A DNA stretch of 5,469 nucleotides, taken from NCBI GenBank assembly GCA_025210575.1, contig JAOARK010000270.1, forward strand, positions 1 to 5,469, in the 5' to 3' direction. The position numbers were made by a program, and so were the translations under genes. This DNA is from Schleiferiaceae bacterium (GTDB lineage Bacteria; Bacteroidota; Bacteroidia; Flavobacteriales; Schleiferiaceae). Position 1 is the first letter of the stretch; each line of letters starts with the position of its first letter. The notes beneath the pieces are model-generated. The model ran no database searches. It had not been told where the DNA came from and saw nothing but the letters and a program-made list of their open reading frames with translations. Below, piece by piece: positions 5,361 through 5,469 of this stretch.

Positions 5361-5469
5361 GACTTCTTTAGTAGTGCGAAAGAAGGGATAGTATACTTCT
5401 TATTGTTGTTTACAGGATTGAATGCAGTAGTGGCCAATCTGGATAATTGTATAATAATGATGAAAGGAA
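5361..5469 (+). pseudogene. ccmF: In-frame continuation of ccmF after the TAG, running off the window
   Basis: The 36 codons after the TAG contain no stop in the ccmF frame. They encode a short polar stretch (DFFSSAKEG), a hydrophobic helix (IVYFLLLFTGL) and NAVVANLD, which resembles the segment of CcmF proteins that follows the helix pair after the WWD domain. This shows that the TAG interrupts the gene rather than ending it and that no frameshift is involved. If translated separately, the first in-frame ATG codons are at 5457 and 5460, about 97 bases past the stop, with no clear ribosome binding site. Whether the remainder is intact cannot be seen. The pseudogene label is provisional. Confidence 0.7.
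5363..5385 (+). repeat. Inverted repeat just after the ccmF TAG
   Basis: CTTCTTT (5363-5369) and AAAGAAG (5379-5385) are perfect inverted repeats of 7 bases with a 9-base loop, starting two bases after the TAG. The right arm can alternatively pair with CTTCTT at 5396-5401, so two exclusive hairpins are possible. There is no following U-run, so this is not an intrinsic terminator. The stem is mostly A-U and short, and chance is a fair explanation. Confidence 0.35.

Noticed and set aside
5363..5401. Intrinsic terminator after ccmF
   Set aside because: No T-run follows the inverted repeat, and the ccmF frame continues through it.
5340..5469. Frameshift in ccmF
   Set aside because: The CcmF-like residues after the stop are in the same frame as before it, so a substitution and not an indel is implied.

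Overview
The window looks like chromosomal DNA of a Bacteroidota member, probably flavobacteria-like. It is AT-rich, and promoter-like elements resemble the Bacteroidota consensus (TAnnTTTG). Shine-Dalgarno sequences are weak or absent. It carries a bacillithiol-type deacetylase (BshB1), and its CcmE has the CxxxY heme-attachment motif in place of the proteobacterial HxxxY. No rRNA, tRNA, CRISPR array, insertion sequence or integrase was seen, and no stretch of more than 300 bases lacks a gene.

Layout. The left edge (2-541, +) holds a DNA-binding regulator with an XRE-type helix-turn-helix and an S24/LexA-like C-terminal domain whose Ser/Lys dyad reads Ala/Arg; its true start is probably just off the window. 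It converges on a minus-strand pair, gpx (1265-1861) followed by bshB1 (538-1263). The pair is separated by one base and so is probably translationally coupled. Gpx is a lipoprotein thiol peroxidase of the glutathione peroxidase family; BshB1 makes a precursor of bacillithiol. The pair links thiol-based peroxide defence with low-molecular-weight thiol supply, although one protein is probably envelope-located and the other cytosolic. A 44-base divergent intergenic region (1862-1905) separates gpx from a plus-strand System I cytochrome c maturation operon: ccmB (1906-2565), ccmC (2580-3290), ccmD-like (3274-3495), ccmE (3492-3899) and ccmF (3903 onward). These genes are tightly packed, with spacings of +14, -17, -4 and +3 bases. 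Together they export or handle heme (CcmB, CcmC, CcmD), carry it covalently in the periplasm (CcmE) and ligate it to apocytochrome c (CcmF). CcmA, the ATPase partner of CcmB, is not next to ccmB.

The most striking point is at the right end. The ccmF frame is closed by a TAG at 5358-5360, after 485 codons, yet the same frame stays open to the window end and still encodes CcmF-like membrane sequence (VVANLD). ccmF is therefore cut by an in-frame amber codon: a nonsense mutation, a sequencing error, a naturally split ccmF, or, less likely, a readthrough site. A small AT-rich inverted repeat begins two bases after this stop.

I see no clearly new biological system. The window is mostly conserved housekeeping genes with several lineage-specific variants and one anomalous stop codon.
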